This document shows, piece after piece, positions 26,155 through 35,005 of a DNA stretch of 40,474 nucleotides; the stretch's first letter is position 1; each line of letters begins with the position of its first letter. A program made the position numbers and the translations under genes. Source of the stretch: Rickettsiales bacterium. GTDB lineage: Bacteria > Pseudomonadota > Alphaproteobacteria > Rickettsiales > UBA1997. The stretch covers positions 1 through 40,474 of the forward strand of contig JAIRXW010000003.1 in the NCBI GenBank assembly GCA_031268035.1. The letters run 5' to 3'. The notes beneath the pieces are model-generated. The model searched no databases and was not told the DNA's origin. It saw nothing but the letters and a program-made list of their open reading frames with translations.

Positions 26155-27474
26155 CTATGGGAAATTTTTCAAAACTAACTCTTTAAATTTGTTTCCACGT
26201 TCTTCAAAATTTTTAAACATATCAAAACTAGCCGCTCCGGGAGAAAACAGAACTGTGGCATCTTCGAGATCCTGGGTTCCCAGGGATTCCAGTAATTCCT
26301 CCAGGCTACTAGAGTATTCGGCACCAGCTAGGATATTCATCATTTTTTTCCCAGTCTGGCCAATGAGAAATATTTTTCTGATGTTTCCAGTTTTATTTAT
26401 AAAATCCACAATTTTTGAACAATCCTGTTGCCTATCGAAACCACCCACTATGAGAAAAATATTATCCCCCCCAAAGGTTTTTAGAGCCTCTAGGGTTGCC
26501 TCTGGTATGGTGGATATGCTATCGTCCACAAACTTTGTTCTGAGTTTATTATTTTCATGAAAAATCTCTAGTCTATGGGGTAATGTTTTAAACTCCACCA
26601 GTCCCTCTAGAGCGCTAGCTGTATCAAGTTTTTCCTCCCGAAGAACAGCTAGAATGGCACATAAATTTTTAAACAGGTGAGCGCCCCTCACATTGCCTAG
26701 AGAATTTATATCTATCAGCCTATCTTTAGCATAGCACAGAAAGTTATTCTCTAGATGAAAAACATGGGGGTCATTGAAAAAATATTTATGCTCATTCACA
26801 TCAATGTAACTGAGTGTTATCGGGTCCTGGCGATTAACAAAACATTTTTCGCTATACTCTAATATTTTCAATTTGTCCCTAAAATAGTTTTCATGGCTTC
26901 TGTGCCAGTCTATATGCTCTGGAAAAAGGTTAAGCAACACGCCATAGTCCATTCTATAGCATATATTTTCCAACTGGCAACTTGACAATTCAAGCACTAT
27001 ATAGTCACAGGTATCGAGACACTCCAGCGCATCGAGGAACGAAATCCCCATGTTACCGAGCATCAGGACCCTAAAACCCAGATATTTTAGCATGCTGTAG
27101 CACATCGATGTCGCTGTGCTTTTACCTTTGGTTCCAGTTATACCAATGGTTTTCAAGTTTTTTTTAGCCCCGACTTCGGCCAACAATATGTTAAGAATTG
27201 ACGTGACCAAAACACCTCTGCCTCTGATGATCGCCATTTCTTCTCTATAGGAAGACACTCCCGGCGACTTCAGGAGAACTTCAAAGTCCTGTTCCAGAAT
27301 TTGCTCCTCACTGATAAATTTTACACCATCTATTTTTTCATTTGGCATCGGGCTAGCAGCGACTATCAGATCATTTGGATTGCCGCCTCTAAGAAGTAAT
27401 TCCAGAGCCGACTTCCCCTCTAGCCCATAGCCCCACAGCAAAACTTTTTTTTTCAAAACATCAACAACTTTCAT
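26155..27474 (-). CDS. murD: MurD-family UDP-MurNAc-L-alanine glutamate ligase
   Basis: The 439-residue protein has the three-domain Mur ligase build. It shows GYGLEGKSALELL in the N-terminal nucleotide-sugar domain, GITGTKGKSTAT (P-loop, about 113-124), LELSSCQLE, NLFPEHIDWH, and a C-terminal domain with LPHRLE and LFSPGAASFDMFKNFEERG. It adds glutamate to UDP-MurNAc-L-Ala in the cytoplasm, so the organism makes a peptidoglycan precursor. The C-terminal segment FVDDSISTIPEATLEAL and VGGFDRQQD differ from the NDSKATN and GGxxK patterns of classical MurD and resemble the MurD2 branch that adds L-glutamate and works with the epimerase MurL; the subfamily needs a tree. hemW lies upstream on the same strand. 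Confidence 0.88.
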   Translation of the reverse strand: MKVVDVLKKKVLLWGYGLEGKSALELLLRGGNPNDLIVAASPMPNEKIDGVKFISEEQILEQDFEVLLKSPGVSSYREEMAIIRGRGVLVTSILNILLAEVGAKKNLKTIGITGTKGKSTATSMCYSMLKYLGFRVLMLGNMGISFLDALECLDTCDYIVLELSSCQLENICYRMDYGVLLNLFPEHIDWHRSHENYFRDKLKILEYSEKCFVNRQDPITLSYIDVNEHKYFFNDPHVFHLENNFLCYAKDRLIDINSLGNVRGAHLFKNLCAILAVLREEKLDTASALEGLVEFKTLPHRLEIFHENNKLRTKFVDDSISTIPEATLEALKTFGGDNIFLIVGGFDRQQDCSKIVDFINKTGNIRKIFLIGQTGKKMMNILAGAEYSSSLEELLESLGTQDLEDATVLFSPGAASFDMFKNFEERGNKFKELVLKNFP

Positions 27475-27540
27475 CCTGCAAACTGTTTTAATTACAGATA
27501 CGGCCTCTCCTGCCGTTCGCTCACCTCGAATCTGCTAATT

Positions 27541-28710
27541 CTATTTTATAATTCTCTCCACTATGGAATCTAGAACTCGAAGGTATTCTGGCGGTACTCT
27601 AAGACCCTGATCGGAAACTTCAATAGAGCCACTGTCGCTGAGATATCTATAGCTGCCGCCCAGTAGATCTAAAACACCCCCAGGGCCCAGAGTCAAGTAT
27701 TTTTTAACATTATCTATCCTGAGGCCGCTTCCCAGGCGTAGACCCATCAGTAAAACCTCTTCGATAAACTCCTCTCTAGCTAGAATTTCCCTAGTTTCAA
27801 CCCCATGGCCATAATTTGCGACACTCTGCTGCCATTTTTGAGGGTTTTTTATATTTTCCAATGCGGTTCTTTCCTTATATTTATTGATAAATATGTCTTC
27901 GAAACATAATCTACTGTGCGCCCCGGCCCCAATGCCGAGCCACTCACCGCTATTCCAGTAATTTAGGTTATGGCGACACTCATAGCCGTCTCTGGCATAG
28001 TTCGATATCTCGTAGAGATGGAGCCCTCTAGACTCTAAAAATTTATTGGTCATTTCGTACATTTCGGCCGCCATGTTATCTTCCAGCGCCCTAATGCCGT
28101 CTCTATAAAATTTAGTCCCCGGCTCAATGGTTAGCTGGTAGAGGGACAAATGGTTTGGAGATAAAATTGTGGCCTCCTCTAATTCTTCTAGCCACTGTTG
28201 CACGTTCTGCTCTGGTCGAGCATAGATTAGATCTATGGAATAATTTTCTCCAAAACATTTCTGAACTACATCCAGAGCCCTTAAAATCTCTCCTCGACCA
28301 TAGGTTTTTCCAAAAAATTTCAACTGCTGGCTATTCAGAGATTGAACACCTACCGATAACCTATTAATTCCAAGAGATCTAAATTCACTGAATTTTTTAG
28401 TCTCAAGGGTTGTGGGATTGGCCTCCAGAGATATTTCCGCATCTCGGTCTAGCCTGAATTTTTCGTCTATCCTGTCCAAAATACCCCCCAGAGAACCACT
28501 GGACATTAGAGAGGGAGTTCCTCCTCCAAAAAACACTGTCTTTATGGTTCTATCCCCAAAAATTTCCGAATAGTGGGAAATCTCTCTGAGATAGGATTCA
28601 AAAAAATCATCCACTCCTCGAATGCCCAATCCATAGGAATTAAAATCACAGTATGGGCATTTATATGTACAAAACGGATAGTGCACGTATAGAGAAATAT
28701 CTTCTTTCAT
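27541..28710 (-). CDS. hemW: HemW, radical SAM heme chaperone-like protein
   Basis: The 389-residue protein begins with VHYPFCTYKCPYCDFNSYG, in which CxxxCxxC is the radical SAM cluster site and the extra Cys-Asp-Phe is the HemW/HemN-like form. FFGGGTPSLM, SLEANPTT, RLSVGVQS and a C-terminal HemN domain (NLNYWNSGEWLGIGAGAHS) follow. HemW binds heme and is thought to hand it to respiratory enzymes; such genes are often mislabelled as coproporphyrinogen III oxidase. Length is normal for the family. The ATG at 28710 leaves the usual short lead before the cluster motif. It diverges from the transporter gene at 28936, and murD follows it after 66 bases. Confidence 0.93.
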   Translation of the reverse strand: MKEDISLYVHYPFCTYKCPYCDFNSYGLGIRGVDDFFESYLREISHYSEIFGDRTIKTVFFGGGTPSLMSSGSLGGILDRIDEKFRLDRDAEISLEANPTTLETKKFSEFRSLGINRLSVGVQSLNSQQLKFFGKTYGRGEILRALDVVQKCFGENYSIDLIYARPEQNVQQWLEELEEATILSPNHLSLYQLTIEPGTKFYRDGIRALEDNMAAEMYEMTNKFLESRGLHLYEISNYARDGYECRHNLNYWNSGEWLGIGAGAHSRLCFEDIFINKYKERTALENIKNPQKWQQSVANYGHGVETREILAREEFIEEVLLMGLRLGSGLRIDNVKKYLTLGPGGVLDLLGGSYRYLSDSGSIEVSDQGLRVPPEYLRVLDSIVERIIK

Positions 28711-28877
28711 CCAACTAACGAGGGTAATTCAGAAACTATAGTGAAAAGATTAGCGCGCAGAGCTAACCTGTAAAGAGTGCATAAATTTGGCACGGACCTT
28801 TGACTAGCAGACAAATTTGTCAATTTTACTTTTGTCATTGTCGCAGGAAATTAATATGTATAAATTTTATTCACCAG

Positions 28878-28905
28878 TTGACTTGGTATTTAGAGTAAAT
28901 ATGCT
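28878..28905 (+). promoter_or_regulatory. Putative promoter of the eamA-miaA-DUF2628 operon
   Basis: TTGACT (28878-28883), a 16-base spacer and TATGCT (28900-28905) lie about 30 bases before the ATG at 28936. TATACC at 28905-28910 is an alternative -10 but at poor spacing. Confidence 0.5.
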
Positions 28906-28935
28906 ATACCAAAGATATTTTTATCGAGTAATTCT

Positions 28936-29856
28936 ATGTCAAACTATGGAGCACTCTTCGCATCAGTTACGGCTATAATGTTCGCCTCCTTCGGAATAAT
29001 AGCAAAATTTTTGTATACCTACGGCCTAACCAGTAATATGATATTTTTGCTATCCAGTCTGTTCAGTGTTATAATTTTATTTTGTTCCCTACTCTACAAA
29101 AATAAAAATTTAAAGTTTTTAAAAATAAAACGCGAAGAGTTCCTGCTGTCCTTTATTGGAGCAGGACTGGTGGGATTATTTTTGACTAATATTTTTGTAC
29201 TCAGGGCTCTCCAGTACATAGGAATTGGCCTACAGAAGGCTATAACCTACTCTAATCCTATTTTCACTATGCTTGTGTACAGATTTTTTTTCAAGAAAAA
29301 ATTGTCTCCAAATGAAAAGGTTGGTTTGATTTTGATGATCATTGGTCTAATTCTCACAGTCGGAAATGCTAAAACAGAGGCAAAATTATTTTATGGGGTG
29401 ACATTCTCGCTGTTGGCCGCATTTTTTTCCTCGACCCATTCTATGATAACGGAAACCTACCGAACAAACCTAAACGTAACGCTCTACTGGTTCTATGCCT
29501 TCCTCGGAGCTTCCCTTTTCGCACTAGTGGCTATGCTGCTGGGAAGAGAAAATATAAATATTTTTATAGTGTTCAGCGACGTTAGACTGCTGTCTCTAAT
29601 TTTTCTGTGCGCCACGCTAAATTTTGTTTTGCCCTACCTGTCTTTTTTCAAAGCTGTCACAACAATCGGAGCCATGAGAACGGGCATAATAATGACAATT
29701 GCGCCAGCTCTAACGGCTATTCTAGGTGTGCTTGTATTTAAAGAAAAAATAACCACACTGCAGATCATAGGAATAACTGGAATCATATCTGCCTCTCTGG
29801 TGTCAGCCCTGGGCAAGAATAAAACACCTCCAGAGGGATTAAAGGTAGGAATTTGA
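28936..29856 (+). CDS. EamA/DMT-superfamily transporter
   Basis: This 306-residue protein consists of about ten hydrophobic helices arranged as two EamA repeats, with basic loops between them. The end of the first repeat shows ALQYIGIGLQKAITYSNPIF followed by FFKKKLSPNEKVGLILMIIGLIL, and the second ends in ALTAILGVLVFKEKITTLQIIGITGII, the usual drug/metabolite transporter pattern with a conserved Glu in the second-last loop. The substrate cannot be read from sequence; family members in intracellular bacteria carry amino acids, S-adenosylmethionine or other metabolites. It is the first gene of a tight operon: the miaA start overlaps its stop by four bases. Confidence 0.9.
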   Translation: MSNYGALFASVTAIMFASFGIIAKFLYTYGLTSNMIFLLSSLFSVIILFCSLLYKNKNLKFLKIKREEFLLSFIGAGLVGLFLTNIFVLRALQYIGIGLQKAITYSNPIFTMLVYRFFFKKKLSPNEKVGLILMIIGLILTVGNAKTEAKLFYGVTFSLLAAFFSSTHSMITETYRTNLNVTLYWFYAFLGASLFALVAMLLGRENINIFIVFSDVRLLSLIFLCATLNFVLPYLSFFKAVTTIGAMRTGIIMTIAPALTAILGVLVFKEKITTLQIIGITGIISASLVSALGKNKTPPEGLKVGI

Positions 29857-30812
29857 TAGGAACTAGCACAAAAAAAAATGTTATAGTTATAGCTGGTCCG
29901 ACTGCTAGCGGTAAGTCCTGTCTGGCATTGGAGTTAGCAAAAAAAATTGGGGGCGTCATTGTCAACGCCGATTCCGTGCAGCTGTATCAGGGTTTGCCGA
30001 CATTGGCGGCACAGCCAGGCCCTATGGATATGCAAATAGTAGAACACAGGCTCTATGGAATATTTTCTCCCAGAGAAAGGGGCACTCTGTTTGACTGGCT
30101 GATGCGCACAAAAATCGAAATAGAAGGGATCTCAAATGATAGCAATTTGCCGATAGTTGTCGGAGGAACTGGATTGTATATATCTAGATTACTCGATGGA
30201 ATAATTCTAGATATGCCAGATGTTGACCCAGTTCTTCGAAATGAATTAGACGCTCTATACAACGAGCTCGGCTGGGATAAATTTTTTAAAATCGTCCAGC
30301 AAATTGACCCAGAAAGCGCCGCTAAAATTAGCTTTCACAACAGACACAGGCTCCTGAGGGTCTATGAGGTCTATAGACTTTCCGGGAAAAAATTGAGTGA
30401 ACTGACTAGACTGCCCAATGAAAGAATAGTTGAACGCACTAGAATATTTCTAATAAATATTGTTCCGGCCAGAGACACGCTCTACGACAGGTGCAGCTCT
30501 CGCTTTAAAAATATGTTGGCCAACAGTGCTCTGGAGGAGGTCAGAGAATTTATAGCCAATTATCCTGATATCTCTGGCTCCAATTTGCCCATAGGGCACA
30601 CCATAGGGTTCTGCGAAATTAGCAGCTATTTAGACGACAAACTTAGCTATGGGGATATGATCGATCTAGTCATAAAAAATACCAGACACTACGCTAAAAG
30701 GCAATACACTTGGTTTAAAAATCAATTGAAAGATGTAGACCACAGCATAGATTACATTTTAACAGAGGACAATGTGACCGAAGCGGTAGAGGAAATTATT
30801 TCTAAATTATGA
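29853..30812 (+). CDS. miaA: tRNA dimethylallyltransferase MiaA
   Basis: The 319-residue protein carries IAGPTASGKSCLALELA (P-loop), VNADSVQLYQGLPTLAAQP, VVGGTGLYISRLLDG and a C-terminal ARRQ-like segment (YAKRQYTWFKNQ), all diagnostic for MiaA. It puts a dimethylallyl group on N6 of A37 in tRNAs that read codons beginning with U. The only suitable start is a TTG at 29853 inside the TTGA overlap with the transporter gene; AGGTAGGA lies just upstream. The stop overlaps the next ATG by four bases, so all three genes are probably translationally coupled. Confidence 0.94.
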   Translation: MIGTSTKKNVIVIAGPTASGKSCLALELAKKIGGVIVNADSVQLYQGLPTLAAQPGPMDMQIVEHRLYGIFSPRERGTLFDWLMRTKIEIEGISNDSNLPIVVGGTGLYISRLLDGIILDMPDVDPVLRNELDALYNELGWDKFFKIVQQIDPESAAKISFHNRHRLLRVYEVYRLSGKKLSELTRLPNERIVERTRIFLINIVPARDTLYDRCSSRFKNMLANSALEEVREFIANYPDISGSNLPIGHTIGFCEISSYLDDKLSYGDMIDLVIKNTRHYAKRQYTWFKNQLKDVDHSIDYILTEDNVTEAVEEIISKL

Positions 30813-31198
30813 AAATATATAACATATTTGTGAAGGAAAATGAAAAAATTGGCGGAGTGACCGATGTAATTGTTATAAAATCAGGCTTTAGCCCAAAAGC
30901 AGCAATTTTTAACATTTTTTGGTTTCTATCCAAGGGAATGTGGTGGGAGGCACTACTATACACCATAGCTATTGGATTGACGACCCTAGCGCCTCCCGTT
31001 TTCCGGATTTTTATCATATTCATATTTTCACTAGCAATTGGATTTTTTGCCAATTATCTGGAGATCCGCAATTTAGACAGGAAAAGAAACTATTATTTTG
31101 TGGGTTCAGCCCCTGGTAGGAACAAACGAGAGGCCAGATTAAATTTTCTGGAGGATATAAATAGAAAATACAGGGATAAAAATCAGGTTATATACTAA
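30809..31198 (+). CDS. DUF2628 family membrane protein
   Basis: The 129-residue protein begins MKIYNIFVKEN and continues with a GFSPKAAIFNIFWFLSKGMWWEALLY segment, the pattern of DUF2628 proteins: a short N-terminal strand region, then two or three membrane helices (about residues 50-95), ending in a basic cytoplasmic tail. The function of the family is unknown. Translation starts in an ATGA overlap with the miaA stop, which fixes the start and ties it to the operon. About 65 bases separate its stop from the stop of murF on the other strand. Confidence 0.75.
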   Translation: MKIYNIFVKENEKIGGVTDVIVIKSGFSPKAAIFNIFWFLSKGMWWEALLYTIAIGLTTLAPPVFRIFIIFIFSLAIGFFANYLEIRNLDRKRNYYFVGSAPGRNKREARLNFLEDINRKYRDKNQVIY

Positions 31199-31262
31199 AT
31201 CTAGCGCGAAAACCTTTCTGCCTTCCGCTAGACAATAGTATTCTAATAATTCTATATGACAA

Positions 31263-32696
31263 TCATTGAAACGCTCCCGTTCTATCTTCCAACAGATAGT
31301 TTAAAACTTCATAGGTCTTCATTCCTTTGGAACTCTTTATAAATACAAGATCTCCATTTTTTAAAATATTTTTGATATTTAAAATTATTTCTCCAACACT
31401 ATCAAAATGCGCCAACTGAACTTCCCCACCCTCCAGAGAGATACTTAATTTTTTCATATTTTCCCCAATGGTGATGAGAAGGCTAATTTCTGCCCCTATC
31501 ACCCATTCCCGTAGTGATAGATGAAATTCGTCGGCCATATTGCCAGTCTCCAACATATCGCCCCAGAGACAAACCTTTCTGATCGTTTTGCCCTGGGCAA
31601 ATATGTTATTCATAAGTTTCAGCCCACTGATAAAGGTATCCGGAATCACGGCATTATAGGATCCATTAATTAGTGTAATATTTATAGTTTCACCCTTTCC
31701 CACATAGGAGGCATATTCAATATTATTTCTCCCCCGAGTTGTTACGTAGGAGGATAGAGATTCCAGAGCAATATCAAGAGCAAAACCCATGTACCTTACT
31801 AGAGCTATAGCGGCCATGGCATTATAGGCAGTGCTGTAGTCTAAATTTTTCGAACTGTAGAAATAGCTTTGGCCCCCTACCCTGTAAAAGGTGACCGACT
31901 CCTCGCCCGCCAGATCATGTTGTTCTAGACAAATGTCGGCCTCGGCACTAGTTCCAAAGGTGATAATTTCATTTTTGTTCTCCAGAGCCCTAGTTCGCAT
32001 AAATTTGTACCAGCTGTCATCCATATTTAGAATGGCCAGTCTTGTTTTCGTACTAATTATTTGCGATTTTTCGACGGCCACATTTTTTTCGGAACCCATG
32101 TAACTAATGTGAGATGATTTAACATTTGTGACTATGACTATTTCCGGCTTAACCAAATCTACCAATGTGGCCATTTCGCCAATGCCCCCGATCCCCATTT
32201 CACAGAGAAGATATTCACTCTGGGGAGGCGCATTAAGTAGTGTTATCAACACCCCCGTATAATTATTAAAACTATATTGATTACAATAGACCCTCTTTCC
32301 GTAGCGGGAAAGCACGCTAAAAACAATATCCTTTGTGCTGGTTTTTCCCACGCTTCCCGTTATGCCGATGGTGGTGCCCCTAATTCTATTTCTCGAAAAT
32401 CTAGCAAGGTTCTCCAGGGCTTTGTTTATATTTTTGACCAAAATTATTCTTCCATCGTTCTCCAGGCCATTGGGCACACGCTCGCCCAACACCACGGCAC
32501 TAGCGTTTGTTCCCAGAACAGAAATTATAAAATCATGGCCATCATTTATACTGCCTTTTCTCGCCGCGAAAAGAGCATTATCTTTAATTTCTCTACTGTC
32601 AAAAACAACACATTCTATAGTAATTTCTCTGCTGTCATCTATAAAAACAATCTCACCTTTCAGAGCTTTTTTTAAATCATCTCGATTGAATAACAT
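31263..32696 (-). CDS. murF: UDP-N-acetylmuramoyl-tripeptide--D-alanyl-D-alanine ligase MurF
   Basis: The 477-residue protein has FDSREIKDNALFAARKGSINDGHDFI in the N-terminal domain, as in MurF, then IGITGSVGKTSTKD (P-loop), SFNNYTGVLITLLN, EMGIGGIGEMATLVDLVKPEIVIVTNV, and a C-terminal region with LINGSYNAVIPD, which corresponds to the family's DxYNANP segment. It adds D-Ala-D-Ala to the peptidoglycan precursor. The frame begins at a TTG at 32708, but the ATG at 32696 (MLFNRDDLKKAL) is a better start. The upstream neighbour ychF diverges, with 250 bases between the start codons. With the MurD-family gene this supports retention of cell-wall synthesis. Confidence 0.93.
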   Translation of the reverse strand: MLFNRDDLKKALKGEIVFIDDSREITIECVVFDSREIKDNALFAARKGSINDGHDFIISVLGTNASAVVLGERVPNGLENDGRIILVKNINKALENLARFSRNRIRGTTIGITGSVGKTSTKDIVFSVLSRYGKRVYCNQYSFNNYTGVLITLLNAPPQSEYLLCEMGIGGIGEMATLVDLVKPEIVIVTNVKSSHISYMGSEKNVAVEKSQIISTKTRLAILNMDDSWYKFMRTRALENKNEIITFGTSAEADICLEQHDLAGEESVTFYRVGGQSYFYSSKNLDYSTAYNAMAAIALVRYMGFALDIALESLSSYVTTRGRNNIEYASYVGKGETINITLINGSYNAVIPDTFISGLKLMNNIFAQGKTIRKVCLWGDMLETGNMADEFHLSLREWVIGAEISLLITIGENMKKLSISLEGGEVQLAHFDSVGEIILNIKNILKNGDLVFIKSSKGMKTYEVLNYLLEDRTGAFQ

Positions 32697-32945
32697 AAAA
32701 AATATCAAAGGATTATGTTAACCTAGTACATAGGGGATTTATTTTCAATGATAATTTCATTCCCCCATTGGACCAGTGACCTAGGAAGGAGCATTAAAAT
32801 TAAAATATGATAATAACGACAGAGAGAAACTGCCGGTAAAACCCATCTACAGTCCTAGCGGAACATCGCAGGAATCTCTTGTTTCTTTAGTTATTTAATA
32901 TATTTCATAGACCATAGTTAGCTATCAAAAAGCATACCTATACCT
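32697..32945. other. Divergent intergenic region between murF and ychF
   Basis: About 250 bases separate the two divergent starts. A TTGAAA on the minus strand and a TTGTTT on the plus strand are weak -35 candidates, but neither has a well-spaced -10 that I would call. No RNA gene or ORF is visible. Confidence 0.4.
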
Positions 32946-34049
32946 ATGGCGCTACAATGTGGGATAGTCGGATTACCCAACGTTGGGAAATCCACCTTAT
33001 TTAATGCTCTGACTCAGACAATGAAGGCCGAGGCATCAAACTATCCGTTCTGCACAATAGCCCCCAATGTTGGTAGGGTTGCGGTTCCAGACAGAAGACT
33101 GGAAAAACTCGCTAAAATGGCAAATTCTAAGGAAATTATCAGTTCCCAGATGGATTTTATCGACATAGCGGGGCTGGTCCGCGGGGCCAGTAGAGGCGAA
33201 GGCCTTGGCAACCAATTTCTTTCAAATATTCGGGAGGTTGATTGTATATTAAATGTTGTCAGATGTTTTGCCGATGAAAATGTGACCCATGTCGAAAAGA
33301 ACATTGATCCAATTAGAGATATTGAACTGATACAGACAGAACTAATTTTGGCCGACATAGAAAATCTAGATAATCGGCTGCGAAATCTCACTAGGAAAAA
33401 TAAAATTTCAGATAATATAAATTCCGATGGACAGAGCGCGCTCATAGAAAAGATTTTATCCACTCTGAATGAAGGAAGGCCGGCCTTGGACAGTCGTATT
33501 TCTCCAGAGGAAGAGAAAACCTTCAGGATGCTGCAGCTTCTAACGGCGAAGAGGCAATTTTTTGTTTGTAATGTCGAAGAAAGGGATATCGGCCATGGCA
33601 ACGACTATACAAATGCAGTGAAGAAATATTGCGAACAAAATCACTATCAACAGGTGATCTGCTCCGCCAAGATAGAATCTGAAATTGCTCTGCTGGAGAG
33701 CGAGGAGGAGAAAATGGAATTTCTTTCGGCCATTGGCCTCCCCGAAAGAGGGCTTGATAAAATTATAAAAATATCCTATAGTCTACTGGGTTTGATTGAT
33801 TTTTTTACCGTTGGCCCAAAGGAAGCCCACTCCTGGACTCTGAAAAAGGGGCTGACGGCTCCTAGGGCAGCAGGGGTCATCCACACAGACTTTGAGAAGG
33901 GCTTCATTAGCGCAGAGGTCATAGGCTATGAGGATTACGTAAATCTTGGGGGCGAAGAAGCCTGCAGAACAGCCGGGAAAATGAGGCTGGAGGGGAAAGA
34001 ATATGTGGTGAGAGATGGAGATATTGTACATTTTAGATTTAATGTGTGA
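32946..34049 (+). CDS. ychF: Redox-regulated ATPase YchF (Obg-like)
   Basis: The 367-residue protein starts with QCGIVGLPNVGKSTLFNALTQ (G1) and has the YPFCTIAPNVG segment, DIAGLVRGASRGEGLGNQFL (G3 and following loop), a central coiled-coil insertion (about 130-200), and a C-terminal TGS domain beginning IDFFTVGPKEAHSWTLKKG and ending near RDGDIVHFRFNV. YchF/OLA1 proteins belong to the Obg GTPase family but prefer ATP and associate with ribosomes. The NVGKST and following motifs are intact and the length is standard. The unidentified membrane protein at 34077 follows after 27 bases. Confidence 0.97.
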   Translation: MALQCGIVGLPNVGKSTLFNALTQTMKAEASNYPFCTIAPNVGRVAVPDRRLEKLAKMANSKEIISSQMDFIDIAGLVRGASRGEGLGNQFLSNIREVDCILNVVRCFADENVTHVEKNIDPIRDIELIQTELILADIENLDNRLRNLTRKNKISDNINSDGQSALIEKILSTLNEGRPALDSRISPEEEKTFRMLQLLTAKRQFFVCNVEERDIGHGNDYTNAVKKYCEQNHYQQVICSAKIESEIALLESEEEKMEFLSAIGLPERGLDKIIKISYSLLGLIDFFTVGPKEAHSWTLKKGLTAPRAAGVIHTDFEKGFISAEVIGYEDYVNLGGEEACRTAGKMRLEGKEYVVRDGDIVHFRFNV

Positions 34050-34076
34050 TTAATATTTGGATTGAATTGAATTAAA

Positions 34077-34937
34077 ATGATAAATTTCAAAAGTGTTTTT
34101 AATGGCAAGAGACTGGGAAATTTATGGAATAAAATAACCTATTTTATGGGCAATTTCTGGCCCCAGATCCTAGTGCTATTCTCTATAGCTGCTGTTCTGT
34201 CTCTAAAATATACCTATGACAGAACGTTTCGTTCGAGCGAGATGACAAAATTTGTAAAAAATTCAAGACATGCGGGCAATGCAATCTTTATAAATAAAGG
34301 ATTTTTATTGACGAACTACAAATCACTAGCAACAATATGCAAAACAACAAAATCCGACCAGAGCATCAGAGTTTTCATAATTTTTAACGGCGAAGCCATA
34401 AAGGTCGACATTGTAGAAACCGACCGGGAGGCTAATCTCACTCTACTGAAGATAGACCCTAGTGAAAGATACTATATAAATGTAAATAATTTTGCCCTAT
34501 TCCCTAATGTCAGTGGCAGTAACTATGAATATATGAATTCCAATGTTTTCATATCAAAAATGGTGAACAACCCAGATAGTAGTTTCTATGACCACTATGT
34601 AATAACAGGAATTTCGGAGGGAGGTTACAGCGTAAAAAGCTTAGATGTGTTCAGAAAAAACTTTGGCGAAGCCGTTCTCGATGAAAGACTTGAACTCATT
34701 GGTCTGACCGACGGTAACACCGCTAGCAACAAACTAAAATTTTTTAACAACGAAATCAGAATCATAGAGCAGGGAAGAATAAAAAATTTCCTAAAAAAGC
34801 ATAACATACGCTACTACAAAAACATAAAAAATGCAAATCTTAGGGACCTTCAGAACTATTCTGGAGATATAAATGTAGAACTCATATGTTACATTAAAGA
34901 GGCCATTCCGCAGAGAGTGATAAAAAGATATAGATAG
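34077..34937 (+). CDS. Membrane-anchored trypsin-fold pseudoprotease-like protein
   Basis: The 286-residue protein has a basic N-terminus, one membrane helix at about residues 29-46 and a likely periplasmic domain. That domain resembles the HtrA/trypsin-2 fold: GNAIFINKGFLLTNYKSLA matches the strand and loop with the catalytic His (TNxHV), ETDREANLTLLKID matches the Asp loop (DLALLKI), and RKNFGEAVLDERLELIGLTDG matches the Ser loop (GNSGGPVLD...GLIGI). In this alignment His is Lys, Asp is Asn and Ser is Phe, so the whole catalytic triad is gone. It is most likely a catalytically dead binding or scaffold protein, if the fold is right. It lies 27 bases after ychF and has no good ribosome binding site. 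Confidence 0.55.
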   Translation: MINFKSVFNGKRLGNLWNKITYFMGNFWPQILVLFSIAAVLSLKYTYDRTFRSSEMTKFVKNSRHAGNAIFINKGFLLTNYKSLATICKTTKSDQSIRVFIIFNGEAIKVDIVETDREANLTLLKIDPSERYYINVNNFALFPNVSGSNYEYMNSNVFISKMVNNPDSSFYDHYVITGISEGGYSVKSLDVFRKNFGEAVLDERLELIGLTDGNTASNKLKFFNNEIRIIEQGRIKNFLKKHNIRYYKNIKNANLRDLQNYSGDINVELICYIKEAIPQRVIKRYR

Positions 34938-35005
34938 AACCAGAATAGTATTTTTAATGCTCCCGCCCCAGAGATAAACACCCTATTATATGAAATAGCT
35001 GATCC

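Noticed and set aside
33041-33601. 186-codon minus-strand ORF antisense to ychF
   Set aside because: The Ser-rich translation is a mirror of the conserved ychF coding sequence.
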